A stretch of DNA of 44,477 nucleotides from Mycobacterium sp. (GTDB lineage: Bacteria > Actinomycetota > Actinomycetes > Mycobacteriales > Mycobacteriaceae): positions 1 to 44,477 of the forward strand of contig RXJD01000026.1 in the NCBI GenBank assembly GCA_003987775.1, written 5' to 3'. Made by a program: the position numbers and the translations under genes. Positions within the stretch are counted from its first letter, which is position 1; each line of letters opens with the position of its first letter. The notes under the pieces are model-generated. The model did no database searches and was not told the origin of the DNA. It worked only from the letters and a program-made list of their open reading frames with translations. This document shows, one piece after another, positions 1 to 7,745 of the stretch.

Positions 1-1
1 C

Positions 2-85
2 AAACGCCACAACTGGCGCACCCCCGCCGAAGAACTCGACCGACTACTGTCAGACCCGTCCGCATTTGTTGCAGCGACCGCCTGA
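2..85 (+). CDS. 3' end of a probable IS30-family transposase (partial)
   Basis: The reading frame entering from the left edge ends at TGA 83-85 and gives 27 residues. These include the stretch KRHNWRTPAEELDRLL, which resembles the C-terminus of IS30-family DDE transposases, where a Pro-Arg-Lys/Arg, aromatic, Thr-Pro-Ala-Glu segment follows the catalytic core. Only the tail is present, so the catalytic residues, completeness and activity cannot be judged. The sequence around the stop (TTGTTGCAGCGACCGC) could form part of the element's right end. A transposon boundary would fit the tandem repeat and the ilvD end that follow. The family call rests on a short match and is moderate. Confidence 0.5.
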   Translation, partial: KRHNWRTPAEELDRLLSDPSAFVAATA

Positions 86-100
86 ATCTAAGGCGGATTT

Positions 101-140
101 GCCGCGGTGGACGCACACGCGCCGCGGTGGTCGCACACGC
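101..140. repeat. Two tandem 20-bp units between transposase remnant and ilvD
   Basis: Positions 101-120 and 121-140 are two copies of a 20-bp unit that differ at one base (A or T after the shared GCCGCGGTGG). The block lies just downstream of the ilvD stop and between it and the transposase tail. It may be a local duplication linked to the insertion. No function can be read from it. Confidence 0.75.
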
Positions 141-146
141 GCCGTG

Positions 147-1841
147 CTAGCCGCAAACCGCCCCGGTGGCGGCGGAGCCGACCAGCTTGACGTACTTGGC
201 CAGCACGCCGGTCTTGTAGCGCGGCGGCGGGGGAGTGAACCCCGTTCGGCGAGCATCGAACTCGTCCGGATCGACCAGCACGTCGAGGGTGTGGTTGGCC
301 ACGTCCAGGCGGATCCTGTCGCCGTCGCGCAGGAAGGCGATGGGGCCGGCGTCGACGGCCTCGGGGGCGATATGTCCGACGCACAACCCCGTCGTTCCGC
401 CGGAGAACCGGCCGTCGGTGAGCAGCAGCACGTCCTTGCCCAGCCCGGCGCCCTTGATGGCACCGGTGATGGCGAGCATCTCCCGCATGCCGGGACCGCC
501 CTTGGGTCCTTCGTAGCGGATCACCACGGCGTCACCGTGAGTGATGGTGCCGTCCTCGAGTGCATCCAAGGCCGCCCGCTCGCCGTCGAAAACCCGTGCG
601 GTGCCCTCGAACACGTCGGAATCGAAGCCGGCCGACTTGACCACCGCGCCGTCCGGGGCCAGCGATCCGCGCAGGATGGTGATGCCCCCGGTGGGGTGGA
701 TCGGGTTGTCCAGCGCGCGCAGCACCTTGCCGTCCGGGTCCGGCGGGGCGATTTCGGCCAGGTTCTCCGCGAGGGTCCTGCCGGTCACGGTCAGGCAGTC
801 GCCGTGCAGCAGACCGGCGTCCAGCAGGGCTTTCATCACCACCGGCACGCCGCCGATGTGGTCGACGTGCGACATCACGTGCCGGCCGAACGGCTTGACG
901 TCGGCCAGGTGCGGCACCCGCTTGCCGATCCGGGTGAAGTCGTCGAGGGAGAGCTCGACCTCGGCCTCACGGGCGATAGCCAGCAGGTGCAGCACGGCGT
1001 TGGTCGAGCCGCCGAACGCCATCACCACCGCGATGGCGTTCTCGAACGCTTCCCGGGTGAGGATGTCGCGGGCGGTGATGCCCTTGCGCAGCAGTTCGAT
1101 GACGGCCTGACCGCTGCGGCGGGCGAACCCGTCGCGGCGGCGGTCGGTCGCCGGGGGCGCGGCGCTGCCCGGCAGTGACATGCCCAGCGCTTCGGCGGCG
1201 CTGGCCATGGTGTTGGCCGTGTACATGCCGCCGCAGGCGCCCTCGCCTGGGCAGATCGCCCGCTCGATGGCGTCCACGTCCTCGCGGCTCATCAGGCCGC
1301 GCGCGCAGGCGCCCACCGCCTCGAACGCGTCGATGATGGTCACCTCGCGCTCGCTGCCGTCCGACATCTTGGCGACCCCCGGCAGGATCGAGCCCGCATA
1401 GAGGAACACCGATGCCAGGTTCAGCCGCGCGGCGGCCATCAGCATGCCGGGCAGCGACTTATCGCAGCCGGCCAGCAGCACCGAGCCGTCCAGTCGCTCG
1501 GCCTGCATCACCGTTTCGACGCTGTCGGCGATCACTTCACGCGAGACCAGGGAGAAGTGCATCCCCTCGTGTCCCATCGAGATGCCGTCGGACACCGATA
1601 TCGTGCCGAATTCCAGTGGGTAGCCGCCCGCGGCGAAGACACCCTCCTTGACCGCCTTGGCCAGGCGGTCCAGCGACAGGTTGCACGGGGTGATCTCGTT
1701 CCACGACGACGCAACCCCGATCTGCGCCTTGGCGAAGTCTTCGTCCCCCATGCCTACCGCGCGGAGCATTCCTCGTGCGGCGGCCTTCTCCAGGCCGTCG
1801 GTGACGTCGCGGCTGCGGGGCTTGATGTCGGGTTCAGGCAT
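147..1841 (-). CDS. ilvD: Dihydroxy-acid dehydratase IlvD
   Basis: Dehydrates 2,3-dihydroxy-isovalerate and its methylvalerate analogue to 2-oxo acids in branched-chain amino-acid and pantothenate synthesis (cytosol). The 564-residue product has the IlvD/Edd layout: PCN with C53, GCDKSLPG with C126 and the usually carbamylated K128, and [16 protein letters not shown] with C203. These supply the Fe-S cluster and Mg2+ ligands of the family. Near-C-terminal GRFSGGTTG is also typical. ATG 1841 is used because the conserved [13 protein letters not shown] start follows at once; the M. tuberculosis protein is slightly longer at this end. The gene is divergent from ricR, with the RicR operator 57-73 bases upstream of its start. 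Nothing looks broken. Confidence 0.97.
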   Translation of the reverse strand: MPEPDIKPRSRDVTDGLEKAAARGMLRAVGMGDEDFAKAQIGVASSWNEITPCNLSLDRLAKAVKEGVFAAGGYPLEFGTISVSDGISMGHEGMHFSLVSREVIADSVETVMQAERLDGSVLLAGCDKSLPGMLMAAARLNLASVFLYAGSILPGVAKMSDGSEREVTIIDAFEAVGACARGLMSREDVDAIERAICPGEGACGGMYTANTMASAAEALGMSLPGSAAPPATDRRRDGFARRSGQAVIELLRKGITARDILTREAFENAIAVVMAFGGSTNAVLHLLAIAREAEVELSLDDFTRIGKRVPHLADVKPFGRHVMSHVDHIGGVPVVMKALLDAGLLHGDCLTVTGRTLAENLAEIAPPDPDGKVLRALDNPIHPTGGITILRGSLAPDGAVVKSAGFDSDVFEGTARVFDGERAALDALEDGTITHGDAVVIRYEGPKGGPGMREMLAITGAIKGAGLGKDVLLLTDGRFSGGTTGLCVGHIAPEAVDAGPIAFLRDGDRIRLDVANHTLDVLVDPDEFDARRTGFTPPPPRYKTGVLAKYVKLVGSAATGAVCG

Positions 1842-1897
1842 GCAGCAAGTATGCGGTGCGGCGGCATCCCGCCAAAATCGTTTATCATCGCAAGGTG

Positions 1898-1914
1898 ATA
1901 CCCCGTTGGGGTAT
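1898..1914. promoter_or_regulatory. RicR/CsoR-type copper operator
   Basis: Perfect 17-bp palindrome ATACCCC-GTT-GGGGTAT in the 95-bp ilvD-ricR intergenic region. It fits the TACCC...GGGTA core described for RicR-controlled copper-response promoters in M. tuberculosis, where RicR represses its own gene. A TATCAT hexamer at 1883-1888 could be the ricR -10 box, which would place the operator at or just after the transcription start. The site lies 23 bases before the ricR ATG and 57 bases before the ilvD ATG, so it could affect both. Confidence 0.85.
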
Positions 1915-1936
1915 TAGACGGCGTTGGGGAGAGCAG

Positions 1937-2227
1937 ATGACGGCACCGCACGGATACGCGCAGCAGAAGGACAACTACGCCAAGCGGCTGCGTCGCATCG
2001 AGGGTCAGGTACGCGGGATCGCGCGCATGATCGAAGAGGACAAGTACTGCATCGACGTGCTCACCCAGATCAGCGCTGTGAACAGTGCGATGCGTTCGGT
2101 GGCGCTCAACCTGCTCGACGAGCACCTGAATCACTGCGTCACCCGCGCGGTGGCCGAGGGCGGCCCGGAGGCCGACGAGAAACTGGCCGAAGCGTCGGCC
2201 GCCATCGCGCGCCTCGTCCGCTCCTGA
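1937..2227 (+). CDS. ricR: Copper-sensing repressor RicR (CsoR/DUF156 family)
   Basis: All-helical DNA-binding repressor of 96 residues that is released from DNA by Cu(I). The C-H-C copper ligand set of the CsoR family is visible as C38 (DKYC), H63 and C67 (DEHLNHC). The conserved helix KRLRRIEGQVRGIARMIEED precedes it. ATG 1937 is chosen over an in-frame upstream start at 1856: it has a GGGGAGAG ribosome binding site about 6 bases upstream and gives the usual family length, and the upstream start would place the operator inside the coding region. Its own operator lies directly upstream, implying autorepression. Orthologue of Rv0190 by position and sequence. Confidence 0.93.
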   Translation: MTAPHGYAQQKDNYAKRLRRIEGQVRGIARMIEEDKYCIDVLTQISAVNSAMRSVALNLLDEHLNHCVTRAVAEGGPEADEKLAEASAAIARLVRS

Positions 2228-2342
2228 CCGGGCGTGTTGACACGCAATGTTTGGGTAAAGCCCGGATACGTTGCGTACGGTGATCACGGCGCAATCTGTC
2301 CGTAAGCCACCTCGGCACGAGGACGGTGTGCCGACAAACAAC

Positions 2343-3599
2343 ATGACTGCCGAATCGGGAACCATCGCCGCAACCGCACGAACGTGGACGCCACGGATCG
2401 CGGTTCAGCTTGCGGTGCTCGCGGCGGCGGCCTTTATCTACGTGACCGCCGAGCTGCTGCCGGTGGGGGCACTGTCGGCGATCGCGCGCAACCTCAACGT
2501 GAGCGTGGTGCTCGTCGGCACCCTGCTGTCCTGGTATGCGTTCGTGGCCGCCCTGACCACGGTTCCGCTGGTGCGCTGGACCGCGCACTGGCCACGGCGC
2601 CGCACGTTGCTGCTCAGCCTAGTGTGTTTGACGGTCTCGCAGCTGATTTCGGCGCTGGCGCCCAGCTTCGCGGTGCTTGCGGGCGGCCGGGTGCTGTGCG
2701 CGGTGACGCACGGCCTGCTGTGGTCGGTGATCGCACCGATCGCCACCCGCCTGGTGCCGCCCAGCCACGCCGGGCGCGCCACCATGTCGATCTACGTCGG
2801 GACGAGCCTGGCGCTGGTCATCGGCAGCCCGCTGACCGCGGCATTGAGCCTGATGTGGGGCTGGCGCCTGGCGGCCGTGTGCGTCACCGTCGCGGCCGCG
2901 CTAGTGACGGTGGCGGCGCGGCTGGTGCTGCCCTCGATGAGGCTGACCACCGACCAGTTGCAGTACGTGGGCCGGCGGTCGACGCATCACCGCAACCGCG
3001 GGCTGATCATGGTGAGCCTGATCACCATGATCGGCGTCACGGGACACTTCGTCTCCTACACCTACATCGTGGTGATCGTCCGCCAGGTCGTGGGAGTGCG
3101 GGGACCCAATGTCGCGTGGCTGCTCGCGGCCTACGGAATCGCCGGGGTGCTCTCGGTGGCACTGGTGGCGCGGCCGCTGGACCGCCGCCCCAAGGGCGCG
3201 ATCATCGTCTGCATGGCCGGCCTGACCGCCGCGCTGGCGTTGCTGAGTGCGCTGGCGTTCGGTTGGCAACGCTCGGCGACGACGGCGCTGGTGGTCGGGA
3301 CGGCGGCGATCGTGCTGTGGGGCGCCATGGCCACGGCGGTGTCGCCGATGTTGCAGTCCGCGGCGATGCGCGCCGGGGCCGACGACCCCGACGGTGCCTC
3401 GGGACTGTACGTGACGGCGTTCCAGGTGGGCATCATGGCGGGCTCGCTGGCGGGCGGGCTGTTGTACGAGCGCAGCGTGGCGATGATGCTCACCGCGTCG
3501 GCCGGATTGATGGGTGCCGCGCTGCTGGCGATGGCGGCGGTTCGCCCGATCGTCGATACGCCTGAGACGGCAGATACGGCAATTTCACAGGACGGCTAA
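2343..3599 (+). CDS. MFS drug-efflux-type transporter (Rv0191-like)
   Basis: Integral membrane protein of the major facilitator superfamily, about 418 residues, with roughly 12 hydrophobic segments. The first is AAFIYVTAELLPVGALSAIA. The loop RWTAHWPRRRTLL matches the basic signature between TM2 and TM3, and the DHA1 drug:H+ antiporter group is the best family fit. The M. tuberculosis orthologue has been linked to chloramphenicol efflux; the substrate here is inferred only. ATG 2343 (MTAESGT) matches the Rv0191-type start. GTG 2328 is an alternative close to a GAGGACG element, and an in-frame start at 2271 is less likely. It follows ricR by 115 bases and may be co-transcribed with it. Confidence 0.88.
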   Translation: MTAESGTIAATARTWTPRIAVQLAVLAAAAFIYVTAELLPVGALSAIARNLNVSVVLVGTLLSWYAFVAALTTVPLVRWTAHWPRRRTLLLSLVCLTVSQLISALAPSFAVLAGGRVLCAVTHGLLWSVIAPIATRLVPPSHAGRATMSIYVGTSLALVIGSPLTAALSLMWGWRLAAVCVTVAAALVTVAARLVLPSMRLTTDQLQYVGRRSTHHRNRGLIMVSLITMIGVTGHFVSYTYIVVIVRQVVGVRGPNVAWLLAAYGIAGVLSVALVARPLDRRPKGAIIVCMAGLTAALALLSALAFGWQRSATTALVVGTAAIVLWGAMATAVSPMLQSAAMRAGADDPDGASGLYVTAFQVGIMAGSLAGGLLYERSVAMMLTASAGLMGAALLAMAAVRPIVDTPETADTAISQDG

Positions 3600-3731
3600 C
3601 GTCGCAGGTCAGCGCCCTGAACTGGGCTTGGTAACGGCTGCGGCGGGTTCGTCGAATGGCTAAGCGGGGGTTTTGCTGTGCCACACTGGGGCCAGTTCAG
3701 GTCTTGACGTAGGTGACCGGAGGGAAAGAGT

Positions 3732-4727
3732 ATGTCGCGCTCGATGAGGGGCCGCACGAGGGCTGGCCTCGTCGCCGCTCTCAACGCATTCGGAGTGGCC
3801 GCGGTGCTCGTGATGGGCGCTGGCCCGGCACTGGCGGACCCGGACGATGTGCCCGGCGACCCGGGCCCGGTGGTTGCGCCCGTCGAGCCGCCCGCGCCGG
3901 AGCCGATCGCGCTGCCGCCGCTGCCCGACCCGTTCGGCGTCCCCCCGGGCGACCCGGCCGCAGTGCCGGTGGCCTCCGGGCCGGTGGCCGGGCAGGACCC
4001 GACCCCGTTCGTCGGCGAACCGCCGTTCCGGCCGCCGTCCTTCAACCCGGTCAACGGGGCGATGGTGGGCGTGGCCAAGCCGATCATCATCAACTTCCAG
4101 GTGCCGATCGCCGACCAGGCGATGGCTGAGCGTGCCGTGCACATCTCGTCGATTCCGCCGGTGCCGGGCAAGTTCTACTGGATGACGCCGTCGCAGCTGC
4201 GCTGGCGCCCGCTGAGCTTCTGGCCGGCCAACACGGCGGTGAACATCGACGCCGCGGGTACCAAGTCGAGTTTCCGTACCGGCGACTCGCTGATCGCGAC
4301 GGCCGACGACGCCACGCACCAGATGACGATCACCCGCAACGGCGTGGTGCAGCAGACCTTCCCGATGTCCATGGGGATGGCCTCCGGTGGGCACCAGACG
4401 CCGAACGGCACCTACTACGTGCTGGAGAAGATGCCGACGGTGGTGATGGACTCCTCGACGTACGGGGTCCCGGTCAACTCGCCGAATGGGTACAAGGTGA
4501 CCGTGTCGGATGCCGTCCGGATCGACAACAGCGGCAACTTCGTGCACAGTGCGCCGTGGTCGGTGGCCGACCAGGGCAAGCGCGACGTCAGCCACGGTTG
4601 CATCAACCTGAGCCCGGCCAACGCGAAGTGGTTCTTCGACAACTTCGGCAGTGGTGACCCGATCGTGGTCAAGAACTCCGTCGGGACCTACAACAAGCCT
4701 GACGGCGCCTCGGACTGGCAGCTGTAG
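3732..4727 (+). CDS. Secreted L,D-transpeptidase (YkuD domain, Rv0192/LdtMt4-type)
   Basis: Forms 3-3 cross-links in peptidoglycan outside the membrane. The 331-residue product has a signal peptide with a likely cut after GPALA (residue 35). A Pro/Ala-rich linker (about 36-95) follows, then a bacterial Ig-like domain (about 97-180, [18 protein letters not shown]), then the YkuD catalytic domain. Catalytic residues are visible as H272 and the SHGCIN motif with H288 and C290. ATG 3732 follows a GGAGGGAAAG ribosome binding site. The genes that follow Rv0192 in H37Rv (Rv0193c-Rv0195) are absent; a terminator and the tetR gene come next. Confidence 0.95.
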   Translation: MSRSMRGRTRAGLVAALNAFGVAAVLVMGAGPALADPDDVPGDPGPVVAPVEPPAPEPIALPPLPDPFGVPPGDPAAVPVASGPVAGQDPTPFVGEPPFRPPSFNPVNGAMVGVAKPIIINFQVPIADQAMAERAVHISSIPPVPGKFYWMTPSQLRWRPLSFWPANTAVNIDAAGTKSSFRTGDSLIATADDATHQMTITRNGVVQQTFPMSMGMASGGHQTPNGTYYVLEKMPTVVMDSSTYGVPVNSPNGYKVTVSDAVRIDNSGNFVHSAPWSVADQGKRDVSHGCINLSPANAKWFFDNFGSGDPIVVKNSVGTYNKPDGASDWQL

Positions 4728-4750
4728 CCAGTTCCGCCCAGCACTCACAG

Positions 4751-4784
4751 AATCGCCCTTTCCGGCCTCGGGAAGGGCGATTTT
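4751..4784 (+). terminator. Intrinsic-type terminator after the L,D-transpeptidase gene
   Basis: Stem arms 4751-4763 and 4771-4782 pair over 12 bp with one bulged T, around a GC-rich loop, and run directly into TTTT (4781-4784). It starts 24 bases after the stop codon at 4727, so it fits a terminator isolating the upstream genes from tetR. Efficiency is not known; mycobacterial terminators often have short U-runs. Confidence 0.6.
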
Positions 4785-4797
4785 GCGTCTGGTCGCG
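4777..4797. repeat. Dispersed short element, copy A
   Basis: Contains TTTGCGTCTGGTCGCG. The reverse complement of the whole 21-base segment recurs at 7627-7647 with one mismatch. A weaker same-strand copy (three mismatches) lies at 7668-7688. Copies are between or at the ends of genes, as expected for a small intergenic repeat family. The element overlaps the terminator. Confidence 0.6.
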
Positions 4798-4806
4798 GGC
4801 TCAAAT

Positions 4807-4826
4807 TATGTATAGCATCATACATA
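4807..4826 (+). promoter_or_regulatory. Palindromic operator overlapping the -10 region of the TetR gene
   Basis: Perfect inverted repeat TATGTAT-N6-ATACATA ending on the first base of the preferred tetR start codon. A TANNNT -10 box (TAGCAT, 4813-4818) sits inside it, 7 bases before ATG 4826, so a leaderless transcript would start at or near the ATG. A repressor bound here would block RNA polymerase. Autoregulation is inferred from this arrangement. Confidence 0.65.
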
Positions 4827-5407
4827 TGCGAAGTCCCCGTGAGCGGATGGTCGTGTCCGCCGCCCTGCTGATCAGGGAGCGCGGTGCGCGGGCGACCGCG
4901 ATATCCGATGTGCTGGCCCACAGTGGCGCCCCGCGCGGCTCGGCCTACCACCACTTCCCGGGCGGGCGCACGCAATTGTTGTGCGAGGCGGTCGATTTCG
5001 CCGGCGAACACATCGCCTCGGTCATCACGGAGGCCGACAGTGGTCTTGCGCTGCTGGACACGTTGATCGCCAAATACCGGGAACAGTTGCTGGCCACCGA
5101 TTTCCGCGCGGGCTGCCCGATCGCGGCCGTGTCGGTGGAAGCGGGCTTCGACAACGACGACCGGGACCGGATGGCGCCCGTGGTGGAGCATGCGGCGGCG
5201 GTGTTCGACCGGTGGTCGGACCTGATCGCCGCGCGCTTCGCCGCCGACGGCATCGCCGCGGAGCGGGCCGGTGAGCTCGCGGAGTTCGCGACGGCCGCGC
5301 TCGAGGGCGCGCTGCTGCTCGCGCGGGTGCGACGCGACCTGGCGCCGCTGGACCTCGTACACCGTCAGTTGCGTGAGCTGTTCGAAAGGAATCTGCCCCA
5401 TGAGTGA
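4826..5407 (+). CDS. TetR-family repressor (LmrA/YxaF-like, Rv0196-type)
   Basis: Homodimeric DNA-binding repressor of 193 residues. The N-terminal HTH runs from RERMVVSAALLIRERG through ATAISDVLAHSG to the recognition helix APRGSAYHHFPGG. The GAPRGSAYHHFPGGRTQL form is characteristic of the LmrA/YxaF branch. The C-terminal half is the ligand/dimer domain; its ligand is unknown. ATG 4826 is preferred over ATG 4808, which lies inside the palindrome, because a -10 box sits 7 bases upstream and the protein then begins directly at the HTH. It overlaps the downstream oxidoreductase gene by 8 bases, so it probably regulates itself and that gene as one operon. Confidence 0.9.
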   Translation: MRSPRERMVVSAALLIRERGARATAISDVLAHSGAPRGSAYHHFPGGRTQLLCEAVDFAGEHIASVITEADSGLALLDTLIAKYREQLLATDFRAGCPIAAVSVEAGFDNDDRDRMAPVVEHAAAVFDRWSDLIAARFAADGIAAERAGELAEFATAALEGALLLARVRRDLAPLDLVHRQLRELFERNLPHE

Positions 5408-7655
5408 TTGGCAGCCCACCGCGTGCATCCTGTGTGAGTGCAACTGCGGCATCGTCGTGCAGACCGACGGCCGCACCCTGGCCCGGATCCGGGGCGACAA
5501 GGAGCATCCAGCGTCGCAGGGATACACCTGCAACAAGGCGCTGCGGCTGGATCACTATCAGAACGGCCGAGGGCGGCTGACCTCACCGCTGCGCCGGCGC
5601 GCCGACGGCAGCTACGAGGAAATCGACTGGGACACCGCGATTGTCGAGATCGCCGAGGGCTTCAAGCACATCCGCGACACCTACGGCGGCGACAAGATCT
5701 TCTACTACGGCGGCGGCGGCCAGGGCAATCACCTCGGTGGCGCCTACAGCGGCGCGTTCCTCAAGGCGCTGGGGTCCAAATACCGCTCAAACGCGCTGGC
5801 GCAGGAGAAAACCGGCGAGGCGTGGGTCGACGGGCAACTCTACGGTGGGCACACCCGCGGCGAGTTCGAACATGCCGAGGTATCGGTATTCGTCGGCAAG
5901 AACCCCTGGATGTCACAGAGTTTCCCCCGGGCTCGGGTGGTGCTCAACGAGATCGCCAAGGATCCGCGACGGTCGATGATCGTGATCGACCCGGTCGTCA
6001 CCGACACCGCGAAGATGGCCGACTTCCATCTGCGGGTGCGGCCCGGAACCGACGCCTGGTGCCTGGCTGCGCTGGCCGCGGTGCTGGTGCAGGAAAACCT
6101 CTGTGACGAAGCGTTTCTCGCCGAGCATGTGCACGGCGTAGCGACGGTGCGCGGGGTGCTCGCCGACGTTCCGGTCGCCGAGTACGCCCAGCGCTGCGGA
6201 GTCGACGAGGAATTGCTGCGCGCGGCGGCACGGCGCATCGGCACGGCCGGCAGCGTGGCGGTGTTCGAGGACCTCGGCGTGCAACAGGCGCCGAACAGTA
6301 CCGTGTGCTCCTACCTGAACAAGCTGCTGTGGATCCTGACCGGCAATTTCGCGAAAAAGGGCGGACAGCATCTGCATTCGTCGTTCGCGCCGCTGTTCAG
6401 TACCGTCTCGGGACGCACGCCGGTGACCGGAGCGCCGATCATCTCCGGTTTGGTGCCGTGCAACGTCGTCCCCGAGGAGATCCTCACCGACCACCCGGAC
6501 CGGTTCCGGGCCATGATCGTCGAAAGCAGCAACCCGGCCCACTCGGTGGCCGACTCGGCCGCGTGCCGCGAAGCGTTCCAGGCGCTGGAGCTGCTGGTGG
6601 TCGTCGATGTCGCGATGACCGAAACCGCCCGGCTGGCGCACTACGTGCTGCCCGCGGCGTCCCAGTTCGAGAAGCCCGAGTGCACGTTCTTCAACCTCGA
6701 ATTCCCGCACAACGCAATGCAATTGCGTCATCCCCTGTTCCCGCCGCTGCCCGGGACGCTGCCCGAACCCGAGATCTGGGCGCGGCTGGTGCGCGCGCTG
6801 GGAGTTGTCTCGGAGGACGATCTGCGGCCGTTGCGCGAAGCCGCCGCCCAGGGTCGCCAGGCGTACACCGAGGCGTTTTTCGGCGCGGTCGCGGGCAACC
6901 CGTCACTGGCCCGGGTGCTGCCGTACGTGTTGTACGAGACGCTGGGTCCGACCTTGCCGGAGGGAATGGCCGGCGCGGCGGCGCTGTGGGGTCAGGCCCA
7001 GAAGACGGCGATGACGTACCCCGACGCCGTGCGGCGAGCCGGGCACGCCGACGGCAACGCGCTGTTCGACGCGATCCTGCACGGCCGATCCGGGATCACC
7101 TTCACGGTGCACAACTACGAGGACGACTTCGCGCTGATCAGTCACAGCGACCGCAAGATCGCCCTGGAAATACCCGAAATGCTGTATGGCATAACGGCTT
7201 TGGCGACCGCGCCGGAGCGCCTGACCAGCGACGAGCTGCCGATCGTGCTGTCGGTGGGGGAGCGGCGGGCCTACACCGCCAACGACATCTTCCGCGACCC
7301 GTCCTGGCGCAAGCGCGACGCCGACGGGGCGCTGCGGGTCAGCGTCGAGGACGCCCAGGCGCTGGGTCTCGACGACGGCGGCCGGGCGCGCATCACTACG
7401 GCGGCCGGCAGCGCGGAGGCCACCGTCGAGATCACCGAGACCATGCTGCCCGGACATGCGGCCCTGCCCAATGGTTTCGGGCTGGACTATGTCGGCGAGG
7501 ACGGCCGCACCGTGGTACCGGGGGTGGCCCCGAACGCCCTGACGTCGACCAAGTGGCGCGACCCGTACGCGGGCACGCCCTGGCACAAGCATGTGCCCGC
7601 GCGGATTGAGGCATGCCCCGCATCTTCGCGACCAGACGCGAAATCGCACGCATAA
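5400..7655 (+). CDS. Molybdopterin-dependent oxidoreductase (formate-dehydrogenase-like, Rv0197-type)
   Basis: 751-residue member of the bis-MGD/DMSO-reductase superfamily. An N-terminal [4Fe-4S] motif is visible as C9-x2-C12-x3-C16-x27-C44. The molybdopterin domains follow and the C-terminal part (from about 615) contains the family's beta-barrel cofactor domain (SVGERRAYTANDIFRDPSW... ALPNGFGLDY). No twin-arginine signal is seen, so it is probably cytosolic. There is no Cys between C44 and about residue 220, so the usual Cys/Sec metal ligand is not obvious. Substrate is unknown. ATG 5400 overlaps the tetR end; longer in-frame starts lie within tetR and lack the family N-terminus. The last residues (RPDAKSHA) are encoded inside a dispersed repeat. 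Confidence 0.9.
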   Translation: MSDWQPTACILCECNCGIVVQTDGRTLARIRGDKEHPASQGYTCNKALRLDHYQNGRGRLTSPLRRRADGSYEEIDWDTAIVEIAEGFKHIRDTYGGDKIFYYGGGGQGNHLGGAYSGAFLKALGSKYRSNALAQEKTGEAWVDGQLYGGHTRGEFEHAEVSVFVGKNPWMSQSFPRARVVLNEIAKDPRRSMIVIDPVVTDTAKMADFHLRVRPGTDAWCLAALAAVLVQENLCDEAFLAEHVHGVATVRGVLADVPVAEYAQRCGVDEELLRAAARRIGTAGSVAVFEDLGVQQAPNSTVCSYLNKLLWILTGNFAKKGGQHLHSSFAPLFSTVSGRTPVTGAPIISGLVPCNVVPEEILTDHPDRFRAMIVESSNPAHSVADSAACREAFQALELLVVVDVAMTETARLAHYVLPAASQFEKPECTFFNLEFPHNAMQLRHPLFPPLPGTLPEPEIWARLVRALGVVSEDDLRPLREAAAQGRQAYTEAFFGAVAGNPSLARVLPYVLYETLGPTLPEGMAGAAALWGQAQKTAMTYPDAVRRAGHADGNALFDAILHGRSGITFTVHNYEDDFALISHSDRKIALEIPEMLYGITALATAPERLTSDELPIVLSVGERRAYTANDIFRDPSWRKRDADGALRVSVEDAQALGLDDGGRARITTAAGSAEATVEITETMLPGHAALPNGFGLDYVGEDGRTVVPGVAPNALTSTKWRDPYAGTPWHKHVPARIEACPASSRPDAKSHA

Positions 7656-7688
7656 GCGCGGATCTATGCGAGTTCGCGTCTGCTCGCG
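7627..7688. terminator. Long hairpin built from two copies of the dispersed element, between convergent genes
   Basis: Arms 7627-7642 (CGCGACCAGACGCGAA) and 7673-7688 pair over 16 bp with one mismatch, and an inner 5-bp stem (7649-7653 with 7666-7670) closes a 12-base loop. It lies where the oxidoreductase gene (plus) meets zmp1 (minus) and includes the oxidoreductase stop codon. A bidirectional terminator or an insertion of a mobile short repeat would both fit. There is no clear U-run. Confidence 0.55.
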
Positions 7689-7728
7689 GGAAGGGGTGAC
7701 CCCCAACTCGCGGGAAGGGGTGACCCCC
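7683..7728. repeat. Two identical 22-bp direct repeats containing GGGGTGACCCC
   Basis: Positions 7683-7704 and 7707-7728 are identical, separated by AA. Each copy contains the short palindrome GGGGT-G-ACCCC. The first overlaps the right arm of the neighbouring hairpin. They fill the space before the zmp1 stop codon at 7746. The function is not known. Confidence 0.8.
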
Positions 7729-7745
7729 TGCTCGCGCCGGAAACG

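Noticed and set aside
66-1178. Antisense frame opposite ilvD
   Set aside because: High-GC shadow of a strongly conserved enzyme gene; no recognisable product.
5400-5535. Selenocysteine codon in the oxidoreductase
   Set aside because: No in-frame TGA was found in the coding region and no SECIS-like context is needed to explain the frame.
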